Below are positions 12,137-23,560 of a stretch of 64,000 bases of DNA, one piece after another. The position numbers and the translations under genes were made by a program. The stretch lies in contig NC_051118.1 of assembly GCF_014839805.1 (NCBI RefSeq), positions 6,378,391 to 6,442,390 on the forward strand. The letters run 5' to 3'. Below the pieces are notes generated by a model. It worked only from the letters and a program-made list of their open reading frames with translations, was not told the origin of the DNA and did not search any database. The stretch comes from Manduca sexta (lineage: Eukaryota > Arthropoda > Insecta > Lepidoptera > Sphingidae). How positions within the stretch are numbered: the stretch's first letter is position 1; each line of letters starts with the position of its first letter.

Positions 12137-12330
12137 GTGTTTCTTTTTGTTACCCCGCAGTCAAAATCGGAGGAATCTTGCAAATGGGATATTGGAATCC
12201 CCCGGCATAACGACTGCAAGGACCTGGAGGAAAGTAAGGAGGGGATATTTGGGGAAGAGAGTGTAGGGGAAGAATCCCTCGCAGGATGGGAGGAGGCAAG
12301 AATGCCACGAAATGTTCGCGAGATATAATT
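12137..12330 (+). other. Purine-rich open segment, function unknown
   Basis: A compositional island: 12160-12310 is strongly G+A-rich on the plus strand, unlike its A+T-rich neighbours, and leaves a 63-codon ORF open with many Glu and Gly codons. Just upstream, 12137-12161 resembles a 3' splice site (T-rich tract ending 'ccccgcag'). It could be a small exon, a decayed retroelement piece or chance. I recognise no protein family. Confidence 0.3.
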
Positions 12331-13910
12331 AAACCTATTTACTTATTTTTCAAAATCAATAAACTGCTAGTTCATAGTACAGGGGTATTTAATTATATTC
12401 AACAGCTCATTCGTCGAACCAATCGGAGGCTGAACTTAATATTTTATAGTTAAATACTTATTAGAGTAAATACCTAATAAATTTACTAAAATGTAGTCGC
12501 GAGTATATTTTAAACTCCTTGTCAGATTAGAATAGTTGAGAACGTTAACTCTTATGTAAATGACTGAATATTGAAACCTAAAGTATACATTAGCCTAACT
12601 CAATCCGCAATACAAAATCAAAACAGCAATTAAAATTTCTCGTGTTGCCAAGTGTCTGGTAGCATGCTTTATCGCCGGGTCAAATGCAAATCGGTTATAA
12701 ATTCGAAATTTAAAACCTTAGCTGCGCACGCGCCGTGGCCCATGACTCATGCGCAATAGGGTCACGGTACCATACTTGTACCATATACTATGAAACTATA
12801 TGACGCTTACCAATTTTTGATTGCGTTTCGTTGTGTCGCGATTGAGATTCTTGATACTTTTCTCTTTTTATTTCAAAAAAGTATTAAAGTTGTTTAAGGT
12901 AATGTTCTTACTTTCAGATGTAGTTTGTTTAAATATATCACTAAAAATAATCTTATTTCGAAGATTTGGATTGCGTTATCAAAATAAGCCCAAATCTAAA
13001 TAGAACATAATTTGAGTATTTTGAATCGTAAATCAATTGGAAAATGAATTCTTATTACCATTTGCAGCGATTTGAACTTGAAGTCAATTGAGACAATAAG
13101 ATGTAAACTAGACGTTAATATTATGCTTTATCTTGAATATTTTTATGCATATTTGAATAATATCTTTATTGAAAACTAAAGTAGTACCTAAAACATACAG
13201 ATTTAATTGTTAAAAATCTAACCGTAAAGGTAACTTGAGCATTGAAACAAAAGATCCTCATAGTTTCTGATTTTCTTATTCTAATATAATTTAATTATTT
13301 AACATTAATATTTCTGAAACAAGAAAATTAAATAAATATCCATTGTTAAACTACACGAAATAGAGATTTTTGCATAAAACAAAATAAATTAGGCGAGACG
13401 ATAAAACGTCTTTTGGAGTTTTTGCTATCAAACTAAGAGCAAATGTAATAAATGTTAAATGCCATTTTGTGATGCTTGGTTATATTTACTTACTGGATTA
13501 TATAAAATGTATACAAAATATTTTATTTATAACAAAAGTAACGATGACCTAGCAGAATTGTAAAACAGGCAAGTTGATGCAGGATCAGTATTCTTGTACC
13601 AATTTTAGTTTTTATTAATTGTAGTTTTATCAGCTGCATTGTAGCTTAGATATCTCCTGGCAAGCCCCAAGAGCCTGCTGGATTAGCAAACTATTTTGGA
13701 AGACTTTCCTCTTTTAACTAGGGTTTGTGATGCATCTTTGACGAAATAACTGAGGAAAAAATAACCACGTCAAAGCAACTTTTCAGAACCGTGCCAACGT
13801 CATACTAATTTCCATGAACATTGAATATATTTAAGTCTTGGAATGTTATGAAAAAAAAGACATGACTTTATGACGTAATTATTAAAACAATCTTACTAAA
13901 AAGTATCAAA
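12331..13910. other. A+T-rich DNA, no gene recognised
   Basis: A CpG patch at 12720-12745 interrupts otherwise A+T-rich sequence. The 60-codon ORF at 12821-13003 has no recognisable domain. Confidence 0.5.
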
Positions 13911-13914
13911 ATCT

Positions 13915-14240
13915 TTCGCGCGGTACGTACGCGCCTACGCGCCGGTACGTAGGTTCTCGGGACGAATACATTATTTCACAGTAAGTAGGCGAATACTCGA
14001 TAAATATGAGTGCCGACGACAAATTGTTATTACGAATTAATCGATACATCGACATCGATTGGTGCTATCGACTCGGCTATGAATTTTCGTTGACAGTGTT
14101 TATCAGTGCGAATGATTTACGTTGCCGGACCACCGGCGTGTTTTGCAATCACTTAAATACATAGTAGGTGTTACAAATGGTCTGTCACCAGGATAATTTA
14201 TTATATCGATTGTAATCGATTGTATTTTGTATCGATAATG
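13915..14240. promoter_or_regulatory. CpG and ATCGAT-rich unique patch
   Basis: Starts with a G+C-rich near-repeat (GCGGTACGTACGCGCC / GCGCCGGTACGTAGG, 13920-13952). It continues with several ATCGAT words (14040, 14055, 14205, 14216) and a perfect TATCGATA at 14230-14237. TATCGATA is the DREF/BEAF site in Drosophila. A regulatory role is inference; no transcript evidence is available here. Confidence 0.35.
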
Positions 14241-15130
14241 ATAGGGATATGCGGGTATATAAAGATGTAATTATCGCGTTGGTAATGTTGAATTGTTTTA
14301 ACTATTTGTATATTTATTTATTTTATTGATTTTTTTTGGTGTAATAATTTTAGGCATGGTATACACAGTAACAAGCCGATCATTTTAATTTATGCCAGTA
14401 AGTTCTCTATATACACGATAGCAAGCGATGTTTACCTATTCAATTGTAATATTTAATTTGCGTTGAACTAAGCTTATTAATTGGGCATTTTCACAAGTTC
14501 GATTATACTTGTCATAAATTATCTCATATTTTATAAAATGCTGACATAAAATGACCATTATTCTTTAATATTTGTGGAATTAGCATAAATGACAAATATA
14601 TAAACATTTAAGTATTAATTTTAATTCTTAAAACCAACTTATATTTTTTTTTTATAATTAGGTAAAGTAACTCTTAACTTGTTCAAAGTCAAAAGCATCC
14701 GTACTCGTTTATTTATGAAGTTACTAATGTTTTTTATAATTAAAACCTGTGATGGTGTAAAGGTCGATTTTATATTGTTTTATGAAATATTTTTGTATTT
14801 ACCTAAATATGTTTTTGTTTATTGCCAATATTTCGATCTAGGTTGCTCCAACATTTATTAATTGTTTTTTTTAGGGAAACACAAACAAGTAATATAAAAC
14901 ATAAAGCAAATTAAAAGTAAATTAATTAATTAAGTTTTCACAATTAATTCACGTTTATTAATAAGTTACAACAATTTATTATTGTTCCAATTCCAATTTG
15001 TTGTGAATGGTTGTAGTGTATTTAATATTGTTTTAGTCTATAATTTTAATTGTTTTTCTCATCATTGTGACGTGACGTTCATTCAAAGAAAATCATTTTC
15101 CTTTACATTGCTGTTGCATTACATAAGCTA
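14241..15130. other. A+T-rich DNA, no gene recognised
   Basis: A poly(T)-rich tract ends at AG|GTAAAG at 14660-14667, a weak relative of the splice junctions at 30496 and 63616. Nothing else seen. Confidence 0.45.
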
Positions 15131-15134
15131 ATAT

Positions 15135-15339
15135 CGTACCTCGCGGCTTCGCCCGCGTAAAAGAGTTTTCTCGAATAAAAGTCCCGCTATATAATTCGTG
15201 GGATAGAAAGTAGCCTATAACCTTCCCAGGGTCTTAAACTACCTCCAAACCAAATTTCATAAAAATCCTTTCAGTAGATTTTAAGAAAATCGGTAACATA
15301 CAGACTCAAAAGGGGACTTTGTTTTATAATATGTATAGA
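15135..15339 (-). mobile_element. HEL-1 Helitron-like element, decayed 3' end
   Basis: On the minus strand it starts A|TCTATACATATTATAAAAC (5' TC at 15339-15338). It runs through the family body ('aaatttggtttggagg', 'ccttcccagggt' on the plus strand) and reaches the terminal hairpin CGCGGGCGAAGCCGCG at 15141-15156. The usual 'agcaaaagCTAG' terminus beyond the hairpin is degraded. The family resembles the non-autonomous Lep1-type Helitrons of Lepidoptera. Confidence 0.8.
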
Positions 15340-15599
15340 TTATAAAATATAAATAGCACGTTTTATCGAAGTTGTCAAACAGCAAAGTAACGGATTTTTA
15401 TTTGTATTTTTTGAGTACAAAAATAATTACAATATAAACAAGTGTAATATAAAGCTTTACCAATAATTTGACTGTAAGGTCAATAATTAACACAATATTA
15501 ATATTTTATTATTATATAATTTAATTCCGATCAGTGACGTTAGTATTTACTTCTATTAAACAATCAAAGATCTTCATAAATATTTGCTTATAGTTCTTA

Positions 15600-15860
15600 G
15601 TGCTAGATATTTATATTTGATCGAATAGCGACCGTACACAAGATGTCAAACCCACCATAGTAACGCACGTGCGTCGCGTTTCGGGATCAGCCTGTATACA
15701 TCCGGTTTTAACAGGCCGGCATAAATGTATCGAGGGGTAATCAACTCTCGTCAACCAACATTCTATATACAACTTACTCTACTGCAAAAAATAAAAAAAA
15801 TAATAATAAGACTGGGGGGTAATCAACTTTCGTCAGCCAACATATTATATCGAACATACT
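15600..15860 (+). repeat. REP-C copy, with a second partial copy in tandem
   Basis: Contains 'gcgtcgcgtttcgggatcagcctg', 'aacaggccggcata' and 'ggggtaatcaactctcgtcaacc', shared with copies at 38822, 52590 and 60285. The last part, 'ggggtaatcaact.tcgtca.ccaacat', is repeated at about 15815-15845, so the 3' part is duplicated. All four copies in the window are on the plus strand. The class is unknown; a SINE or LINE 3' end is plausible. Confidence 0.7.
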
Positions 15861-16340
15861 CTACTTTAAAAAATATAATTATAATTAATTAACTAGTAAG
15901 TAACTTTAAGTAATTAACTAGTATAAGGGCGCAATGTTTAGGAATACAGTCTAGTTTTTATGCTTGTATATTTTATAATTAGCTTTAATTTTGATTGTAA
16001 TATGTGTTGCGTCTTAATATTATTAAAATAAATAAAAAAATAAAATAAATAATATAAGACTGTACCTTACGTCACCTGACTCCTGAGCTAATCTCCTCAA
16101 ATAGCCTCAGAAGCACTTGCTGACTAGGTCACGAACACACTCTGTTGATTTATTATCCACTCGTCGTTTAGCAAAACAGTTTTAATAATTACAGCACTTG
16201 TAATCATCATATTCATTATAATGTGGGTAGTTTTGTGGTACAGGTTATGGGTTGTGGTTTTAGGACGTTGGTTGTTAGGTTTAAAATGGTTTTTATTACG
16301 TAGATATAAGTTTGTATATACATTGGCATTCCTGTGATTT
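15861..16340. other. A+T-rich DNA with short direct repeats
   Basis: 'taattaactagta' occurs twice (about 15886 and 15912), and an AAATAAATAAA-type simple repeat lies at 16025-16055. No gene seen. Confidence 0.5.
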
Positions 16341-16344
16341 TATG

Positions 16345-16425
16345 TTGAAAGGGTTGGTTACTTGATGGTAAGTGATCCCCGTTGCCTATAATTTACAATA
16401 GTAAAGGTGTCGATGCGTCGTCAGA
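16345..16425 (+). repeat. Dispersed-repeat fragment (REP-H head-like)
   Basis: The block 'ttggttacttgatggtaagtgat' with 'gttgcctata' resembles a very common lepidopteran repeat segment and the head of REP-H at 58760-58805 ('cctggtggtaaacgat'). The fragment is short, so the assignment is tentative. Confidence 0.4.
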
Positions 16426-17150
16426 TTTGTAGGAATAAGGTGATTGGAAAATCCATAGATAATAATAGATTTTAAATTTTAAGAAAGTTATTTCGGACTC
16501 TTCGATTTCTGGCGATTTACTACTAGCAAATGAGTTTCTTATTGGACATGTAGTTTGAAAAGTTCAAAACACCCTATAAAAGGAAATAAGTCCTTGTGGA
16601 AAATGAAATGAGATATTCAAATTCTGTTTCATATTATAACGACGAATCAACAAATTTTAACATTTGACATTATTCGAAAACCAAATGTTTAATACTAGCA
16701 ATGGAGGATTATTATGATCAGTTGTAATGCTCATAGAACGACTGAGAGTAATAATGTGGTTGTAGATTATAGGATATTAAATTTTATTAATTGACAACAT
16801 AGAGTTTAATTTAAAAAATGTCTTGTGATCAGTTAAAAAGATACCACCAAGTCATATTGTATTGAAATTGTAAATGTTTTAAATAAATTTGAATAAACTA
16901 TGTACTCTAATATATGCGCCAAATAGGCTGGCGAACACGCTTCGTACGCACATAGTACTAGATATCTACTTTCGATGTTTGCTTACTTTGTTTACAATGA
17001 AAATTACATAGAAGTTAATGCCCTAGCTCACGTACGCAACATGAGTCAATCGATATAAAATCAGTAATAACCAGACGGACCATAGATGCACAATCGAGGA
17101 CTTAACGATTCACCGATTGTCCTGCGTCGCGTGCCAAACTTGCGCTATTC
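16426..17150. other. No gene recognised
   Basis: Unique-looking DNA, A+T-rich up to about 16910 and with more CpG after that. No coding signature seen. Confidence 0.45.
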
Positions 17151-17153
17151 GCG

Positions 17154-17416
17154 ATGGCATACGATTAATTTATTTATTGAAATCAATACTAATATCTGCC
17201 AAGACAATGGCCCCAAATGAAAATGCGTACACGCTTATGGCATGTCGGAATGCTAAACGAAGCGGCGTCATTTATTCAATACGCCATTTTGCATTCGATT
17301 TTGAGGTTATTAGATGCAATCGGAATGCGTGCGGCCATGTTTGATTTGTTCGGCTATATTCGGCCATGTTCGGTCAACGTCGGTTCCTTATGGTGACATT
17401 TGACGTATGTAATGGC
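17154..17416. promoter_or_regulatory. Dense GCCAT cluster, candidate Polycomb response element
   Basis: Seven copies of GCCAT (either strand) fall within 263 bp: 17154, 17207, 17237, 17283, 17334, 17363 and 17412. The one at 17282 reads CGCCATTTT, an extended Pleiohomeotic-type site. GCCAT is the core bound by Pho/YY1 at Drosophila Polycomb response elements. The segment is richer in CpG than its flanks and carries no repeat family I recognise. The small ORFs over it show no domain. Function is inferred from motif density only. Confidence 0.4.
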
Positions 17417-18854
17417 AGTGTCATAGATTACTTGGAAGATAATGTTAATCAAATTCATAGGGAAATTGGTATTGAAAAAGCGCCGACGTGTTTCACCATA
17501 TCTGCCGGTTTATGTTTGTTTTTACGAGTCGCGGTGTTTTGTAAAGTCGGTTATGTCAGCTAGGCTTTATAGATCTTTGTGGCGAATGTCAAATATAGAT
17601 TACAATTATGTTTATTCGTCAAACAATGCGAGCAATAAACAATTGATTTTACGGCCCCACTACTTACGATTTGAGTTATTAAGAACAATGCTACTTTTTG
17701 TCATTAGACAATTTTCCTTGCCATATAACATGTGGGGTGCAAAGTTCTTATTAAATGCAGTCACTGACACAAGAACAAATGATTGTCACTTCAAACTCAT
17801 TTTTAATAATTTTCCTGTTATAATATCACCCTACATAAGATAAATAATGAATTTAGAATAATACACCAACATAATATATTTTTATTGAACTTCACTATGG
17901 ACTAGTATTTTCAGGATTTATCTAAGTAAATTGTTGTCCACATTTCAAGTTAAATATGCAATTAAGAATAAGAGAGATTAGAGATATTAAAATAAAAATA
18001 AATTAAATTAAGATACAATACAAGAGCCTTATCAATGCCTTTGAGAGATTAAAATAAAAATTGATAAAAAAGTTATATTCACAAAATTGTGAAGGTCTAT
18101 TAAAAATTTAAATAAATAATATAGAAATTAACTATACAATAACCATATAAATTTTCAATTGTAAATTAAAGGTTGGAGTAATAGAATTATTAAGTTTATT
18201 TTAATTAATTACTACTAAAAACTAGATACACAACATTCGAAATTATATTTATTCATAAATATTATACGATTAAATTAACTTTATCTTTAATTGCTTAAAC
18301 ATTTTCACGTAATTTGTTTTAAACTTCCGAATTTAAATTTAGATAATTAATTAAAAAACATTTATAAAACAGTTAATTTGGTCTCATTAGTACTCGCTTA
18401 GTGTTAAAGTTTTGAAACTAAACAAAGCATTAAAATTTAGCAAATTTTTTTATGTTAAGCATTTGCTTGTGATAAAAATGTACCCGTTTTTGCAATTATT
18501 TATGAATGTAGCGTTAACAAAGCACTAAGTATATATTTTAGGGTGTAATTTGAAATAAAAGCATAAATAATTCCAACGTTATTGCAGCGTTAAAAAGGAT
18601 ATAATATTTATAATATTACTCATGATTATTACGTATGATTGCCCTATTTATTTATCGATCTATCTTTTTAAAATGGTGTGAGTTTGTAAGTTCGACATTC
18701 TGCCTAACTTTACTTTAAATAAAAAAAAATATTGTTATTAAATTATACAGATTTTTTTGTATTAGCATTGTAATTTCCTTTTAATCATATAGAATGCCTG
18801 TTAGGAGACCAAGTCCTTTGAAATATTATGATATTACTTAAAATATAGTTGTAT
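17417..18854. other. A+T-rich DNA, no gene recognised
   Basis: Includes the longest plus-strand ORF outside repeats (17442-17843, 133 codons). It matches no family I know, has no plausible upstream context and overlaps another chance ORF, so I do not call it a gene. 17850-18600 is very A+T-rich. Confidence 0.5.
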
Positions 18855-19016
18855 AGTGACAAAAGTGAAATTTTCCGAAACGGAACCAAACACAACATTA
18901 AGGTACTAACATGTATAAATACAGTCTGTAAATCGCTCTGATGATAATTAGATTCTACAGAAATTCTATATAAAGGGAAGCCGGCAGGAATCTGGTTGTA
19001 TGGACCTTTCACCACT
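18855..19016 (+). mobile_element. MITE-1 copy
   Basis: Bounded by degenerate forms of the terminal inverted repeat AGTGGCGAAGGG. Family landmarks are 'gtgaaattttccga' near the 5' end and 'ggaagccggcaggaatct' near the 3' end. Six copies lie in the window, each about 160 bp when uninterrupted. No coding capacity. Confidence 0.85.
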
Positions 19017-19281
19017 AATTGTGTGCGTTTTTTTATATGTGTTGAACGTTACAAAGCTAGAAGAAGAAAGGAAGAAAGAAGTTTTATTTTCTTATCAAAT
19101 TGAGTTCTCATAATGATATTCATTTAACTTTACATGTGTACAATCAGGGCCAATTTCAGGGCCGTGTTGCCTTCCTGTTCCCTTTTAGTAGAGTACATTG
19201 TTCGTTATCCTTGTCTGATGAGATGGAATGTTGTTTCCTTGCTCCGGTTTGAAGCACTCTTTAAATAAATTTATTATAGTT

Positions 19282-19481
19282 ATTGACTGCCTTGGTGGCG
19301 TAGTTGTATTGCGTACAGAGAGCGATATTGCTCTGAAGTCCTGGGTTGGAATAATAAAGGCAAAGTGATATTTTCTGCTCAGTATTAGCCCGGAGTCTCT
19401 CCTATCACACCATGGGACGAAACACCTGGTGAAAAATGTGTGCCCTGGTTTCTGCCTACCCTTTTGGGGATGGTGTGATTT
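19282..19481 (+). mobile_element. SINE-A copy with degraded box B
   Basis: A tRNA-like head ('gccttggtggcgtagttgta', 'ctgaagtcctgggttgga') is followed by the family body ('ctgctcagtattagcccggagtct', 'atgggacgaaacac', 'ctgcctacccttttggggat'). The second half of box B is lost and about 40 bases are missing in the middle compared with 28060-28317. Confidence 0.85.
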
Positions 19482-19489
19482 GTATATAA

Positions 19490-20482
19490 TTTATTGTATA
19501 ATATAGAGTTAGATTAGCGCATGATATGGAATTATTTTATTGATAATATTGATTTATAAACGATAAAAAGCGCAAGTGTGTGTGTGTGTAATTTATTAAA
19601 TATTTGGGAAATACGCAGAACAATTACAATGAAATGTAAAACAAAATCCAACAATTCTTAATTTATATATTATATGGACCAGTAAGAATTAATTATTAAT
19701 ATATAAACACATTTGATACGAATTTATATGCTTATAAATTAAAGATGATAATATTAAAATAAGCTACTCTAATCGTCGGTATAGAAATTACCAATCAATA
19801 AATCACATCAGATCAATTTTAATATTATTAGATCTTATATTTTAGCATATTATGAAAATCACTGTAATTTGCAGTCAGTGCTGTTTTTATTATTATATTA
19901 TTAATATGTAGCTTATTAATTTATCATTATTTTTAGGCAAATAATTGTATTTATTTGTGTAAATAAATACAATTATTTTTATAAGCGATCCGATGAAATA
20001 ATAAAAAAAACATAAAATAAAAAATGTCTCGAAATCTTAAACTATGATAAAGTCAACAAGTAATTAAAAACATTTGTTAACCCCAACATAAAATATATTA
20101 TCACCAAATGAATTCAGTTTAATAGTCACCAGTTACTATAATAGTTATCACATAACCACTGCGAATTAAGATGAAATCATTGGTTGGCGCCACAAAACAC
20201 AATTTATCCTTAATTATTCGTTTCCTGCGACCAAGGATTAGTTAAATGTATTTTTAAAATTAAAAGTTGCAATAGCATCATCGTGATCTTATTTAGCGAC
20301 TTTATAGGCAGATATACATTTACACGAGCAAGTCTAATTAAAATACACAATATATTTCGTTAATCTTCATAATGTTCAAAGAGTTTGAAGAGCGGACGTT
20401 GGAATGATTGTCATACAGAAATTTTGCGGTCATACGATGGTTACTCAATCTAACAAAACACGAATATAAAATACTTTTTTCC
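19490..20482. other. A+T-rich DNA with a perfect 18-bp hairpin
   Basis: A (GT)n tract lies at about 19577-19590. A perfect hairpin lies at 19939-19956 / 19961-19978 (listed separately). No gene recognised. Confidence 0.5.
19939..19978. repeat. Perfect inverted repeat, 18-bp arms, 4-nt loop
   Basis: AAATAATTGTATTTATTT (19939-19956) is followed by the loop GTGT and its exact reverse complement (19961-19978). Such perfection in A+T-rich DNA suggests a recent event or cruciform-type correction. No transcript role can be claimed. Confidence 0.9.
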
Positions 20483-20507
20483 ATATATATATATATATAT
20501 ATATATA
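20483..20507. repeat. (AT)n microsatellite
   Basis: An uninterrupted AT dinucleotide run of about 25 bases. Confidence 0.95.
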
Positions 20508-20699
20508 CTTATCGTACATATTTTCCGTGAATATGTTATTTAGATGTTATAGGAATAATTTCAGAACTGCATGTTCTTTATATTAAAATAAAAAAGAAAT
20601 AATGGTACTTTTCAACCGAATAAAACACATCAAATATAAAAGTTCCTTATACAGTAGCCAATATCATTTGTCTAAAAATCAGATGAATAAATTCCAATA

Positions 20700-20815
20700 T
20701 TTCCCATCCAGGACATTATTTGCCCGTGTGTCAAATTTCAGCAAAATCCGTTCAGCTGTTTACTTGTAACGAACATCCAAACATTTGCACAAACTTTTGC
20801 AATTATATAAGTAAG
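20700..20815 (-). mobile_element. Decayed HEL-1-type fragment
   Basis: Contains 'tcaaatttcagcaaaatccgttcag' and ends 'cttttgcaattatataagtaaga'. The latter corresponds to the reverse complement of the 5' start seen at 52087 (TCCTACTAATATTATAAATG). The 3' hairpin is not present. Confidence 0.55.
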
Positions 20816-21046
20816 ACCAACATCACCAATATATCATAATCTTTTATTCTTCTTCTTTTAAAGCTTATTGTGATACAAATTATTACACTCATCATCGTAC
20901 GATCACGTACTTGTGACGCCTGCTGACTCACTTCCTGTACGTCAGTTGTTCCCTGCAGGATTTTCCTTCTGTCTTAATAGTTTCCTTGTAGTTTTGAATT
21001 AGACGTCATGTTACGTCATGGGTTACGTTTTGTAAAATGTTGGTTC
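20816..21046. other. No gene recognised
   Basis: Unique-looking, with several ACGTCA/TGACGTC-like words between 20930 and 21025. No coding signature. Confidence 0.4.
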
Positions 21047-21206
21047 AGTGGCGAAACGTCAATACAACCCGATTCTTACCGGCTTCCCTTTTAGGTTCAT
21101 TTACGTCTGTCTTAGTTTTTTGTTTTCTGTTAACTGGTCATGATATGTTAACTAAGGCAATTTTTAGCCTCGGGTTACCTTTTGAAAAATATCACCCTTC
21201 GCCACT
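21047..21206 (-). mobile_element. MITE-1 copy
   Basis: Starts AGTGGCGAAACG and ends CCCTTCGCCACT. The 'ccgattcttaccggcttccc' block lies at the left end and 'gaaaaatatcaccc' at the right, so it lies in minus orientation relative to 57478. The ORF at 21037-21228 is inside the element. Confidence 0.9.
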
Positions 21207-23128
21207 GTTGGTTATTTTTTTCAAATGACCCTATGTTTGTTAGCCTGGCAAGGGCCGGCTTCTACAAACACATCGGACTTTTGGATGAGGCTTTAAGCGC
21301 TTTAGGCTGAGAGCAACCTACTGACGAACCGCGGCTCAGGACGGTCACTGGGAACACTCCAAGTGTTAAGGTGTTTTAACTATTGTTAAGACTATTTTCT
21401 GAAATGACTATTATATCGATAGGATAGCTTCTATGACATTAAATTTAAGGACAAAAATACTATTATTTACGTTAGGGTGTCCAATTCTTGTGCTTCTGAT
21501 CGAACTACTTATCTGGTGTACTCGACATTATAAGATTTTGCATATAATGTACAGTCAGCTACGAAAACAGCTGAACAAATTTAAAATCTCAAATCGCTTC
21601 TACACATCATATTTAATGTAAATATTTTTTTCTTTATCTTAAATAAAGTAAACTCTTTAAAGTTTAATTTAGTGAAGAAAATAAATTTTCCCAAGCACAC
21701 AAAAATTTAAAGGCGATTTAAAATTTAGCACCTTTCAGCTACTTTTGTGGCAGACTGTATTAAGGTGATGCAAAGCTTTGTAAAAAGCTTTGCATGGCAG
21801 TATTGTGGGTGTTGTTTACGACGGTACCCAGGTTTTAGTAGGGGGGAGAGAAATAAAAAAAAATATGCATTGAATGACACTTATATTTATTTTAAAATAC
21901 AAGACGGTTGTCAGTCTTAAAAAGTCTAAAATCCATAAATTTTTAGTGGAACAAACTTTGTTTCAGAAGGGTCGGGGTGGTTAAAACTCTGAATCAGTCC
22001 ACCTGGCCACGCCCATGATATTGTTACTGTTTCTTGACAGGCGTCTTGTTACTACCAGATTAGTGACATATATTTTCATTTTTCTGCATAAAAGGAACAC
22101 CTTTATCAATGGTTTTAACAACATAAAAAAATATACATTTTTATAACTAAAAAATATAATAAAACTATGTTCATCATAAATTCATTCATTTCATCAAAAG
22201 TTCATATATAGTGAAATTGGTCCCGACAATGTCACTCAATATTCCCATATAAGGACCGAATGGTTTAAGATTTACTCTATAATAGGAAAAAATGGTAGCA
22301 AGGAATGTGTAATATTTTCCTTTATGCATGTGTAATGTATCAAACATCATGTGATGAAACACGCATTGCTTTGTGTTAGATCATCTATATATACCTATAT
22401 GTGTATATTTGTCGCTGGAGTGATAGGTACAGACATAACGAATAAAATAGCTGTTTCAATTCAGAATTTAATATATATGACAATTATCGCCTTATCTAAT
22501 GATTTCTTATGTTTACGCGAATGTTAGACAAAATAAAACTATTTCGTATAATTGTAAAATGTTATGTTCCTTATGGACTCCAAAACGACTGGAGATATTT
22601 AAATATTTTTTTTAGGCAATCTTCAAATTAGCCCAGCGACTGATTCTGCTGGATCGAGCTATCAAGTCACCTGGGTGTAGATTAATGTTACCAATGCGAA
22701 GCCTAGGCGAGTAGTTAAGTATAGTCCCAATTTCGATTCACATTTCGCCTCAATTTTCGCGTGCCAACTGACCTGGCGGAGTATTAGCTTCGATCATCAA
22801 AGCATATTATCAACATAACAGCTAAAGTAGCTATTTACTGGTCAATAAGTAATTAATCGCCCGCCGATAATTATACTAACACGAGAGAGCACTTAGCTAG
22901 ATCGTTGAGTGCTTATCTTCTAAATGCTTCCTACACTTTCTCGCTAACGTGTCTAATCTCTAGTTTATGTTTGGCTTTGTCCGCCATTTCTTTTGGATAT
23001 TAGGGTTGGCGTGTTTTTTTAACCATACAAACTTTCACATTTTTGTTTCAGAGTAGGTAGATGCTATGAGCTCTAACGAGCGAATGTATCGCCTGATGTT
23101 ATTTCTATCGTATAGTAATATAAGTCTT
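21207..23128. other. No gene recognised; 10-bp hairpin at 21770
   Basis: GCAAAGCTTT (21770-21779) faces its exact complement at 21784-21793 across a 4-nt loop. A poly-G tract (21839-21847) and unclassified moderately complex DNA follow. 22620-22800 looks single-copy. TATCGATA occurs at 21414-21421. Confidence 0.45.
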
Positions 23129-23290
23129 AGTAGCGAAGGGTGAAATTTTCCGAGAGCCCGAAAATTAGGTGCTAATAGTAATTATATTATTTTTTTATTT
23201 ATTAATAATATAATTTATTTTGATAGTTTGCTAGCATATATTACAGAAAGGAAGCCGATAAGAATTGGGTTACTTAAACCCTTCGCCACT
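23129..23290 (+). mobile_element. MITE-1 copy
   Basis: Begins AGTAGCGAAGGGTG and ends ACCCTTCGCCACT. Internal landmarks are 'gaaattttccgaga' and 'ggaagccgataagaattggg'. Flanks show no obvious target duplication. Confidence 0.9.
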
Positions 23291-23315
23291 GATAAGTTTG
23301 TATATCTCACTGCCG

Positions 23316-23560
23316 AATACGAGTCTTGTCTGAGAGAAGTAAGGCCTTAGTAAGTTCAGATTTCTCATACCTCAGAAATTCTTAAGAATCTGTATGTAGA
23401 AAGTATGGGGCAGTATACAGGGCTGATATTATTACATTAATATTATATAATGCAATAGGTTCGTCCCCTATCATGGGAAGGAACACACTTGGCGCAAAGA
23501 TGCCCTAGATATAACTCCGTCTACCCCTTTGGAGATAAAGTGTGTTGTTTATTTGTACTT
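23316..23560. mobile_element. Composite of SINE-B and SINE-A fragments
   Basis: A minus-oriented SINE-B scrap (about 23325-23360, 'ctgagagaagtaaggccttag') is followed by a plus-oriented SINE-B tail (23404-23445, 'ggcagtatacagggctgatatt'). Next comes a plus-oriented SINE-A 3' half (about 23455-23550: 'ggttcgtcccctatcatggga', 'acttggcgcaaag', 'ctacccctttggagataaagtgtg'). Neither head is present. It records successive insertions or deletions at one site. Confidence 0.65.

Noticed and set aside
14650..14668. Recursive splice site (ATTAG|GTAAAG)
   Set aside because: The T tract is good but there is an A-rich gap before a weak TAG acceptor, and the donor is not consensus.
17442..17843. 133-codon ORF as a protein-coding gene
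   Set aside because: No recognisable domain, no conserved composition, overlapped by another chance ORF, and no promoter or splice context. Length alone is not convincing in 64 kb.
20483..20507. Origin or regulatory AT tract
   Set aside because: A plain (AT)n microsatellite with no associated motif.
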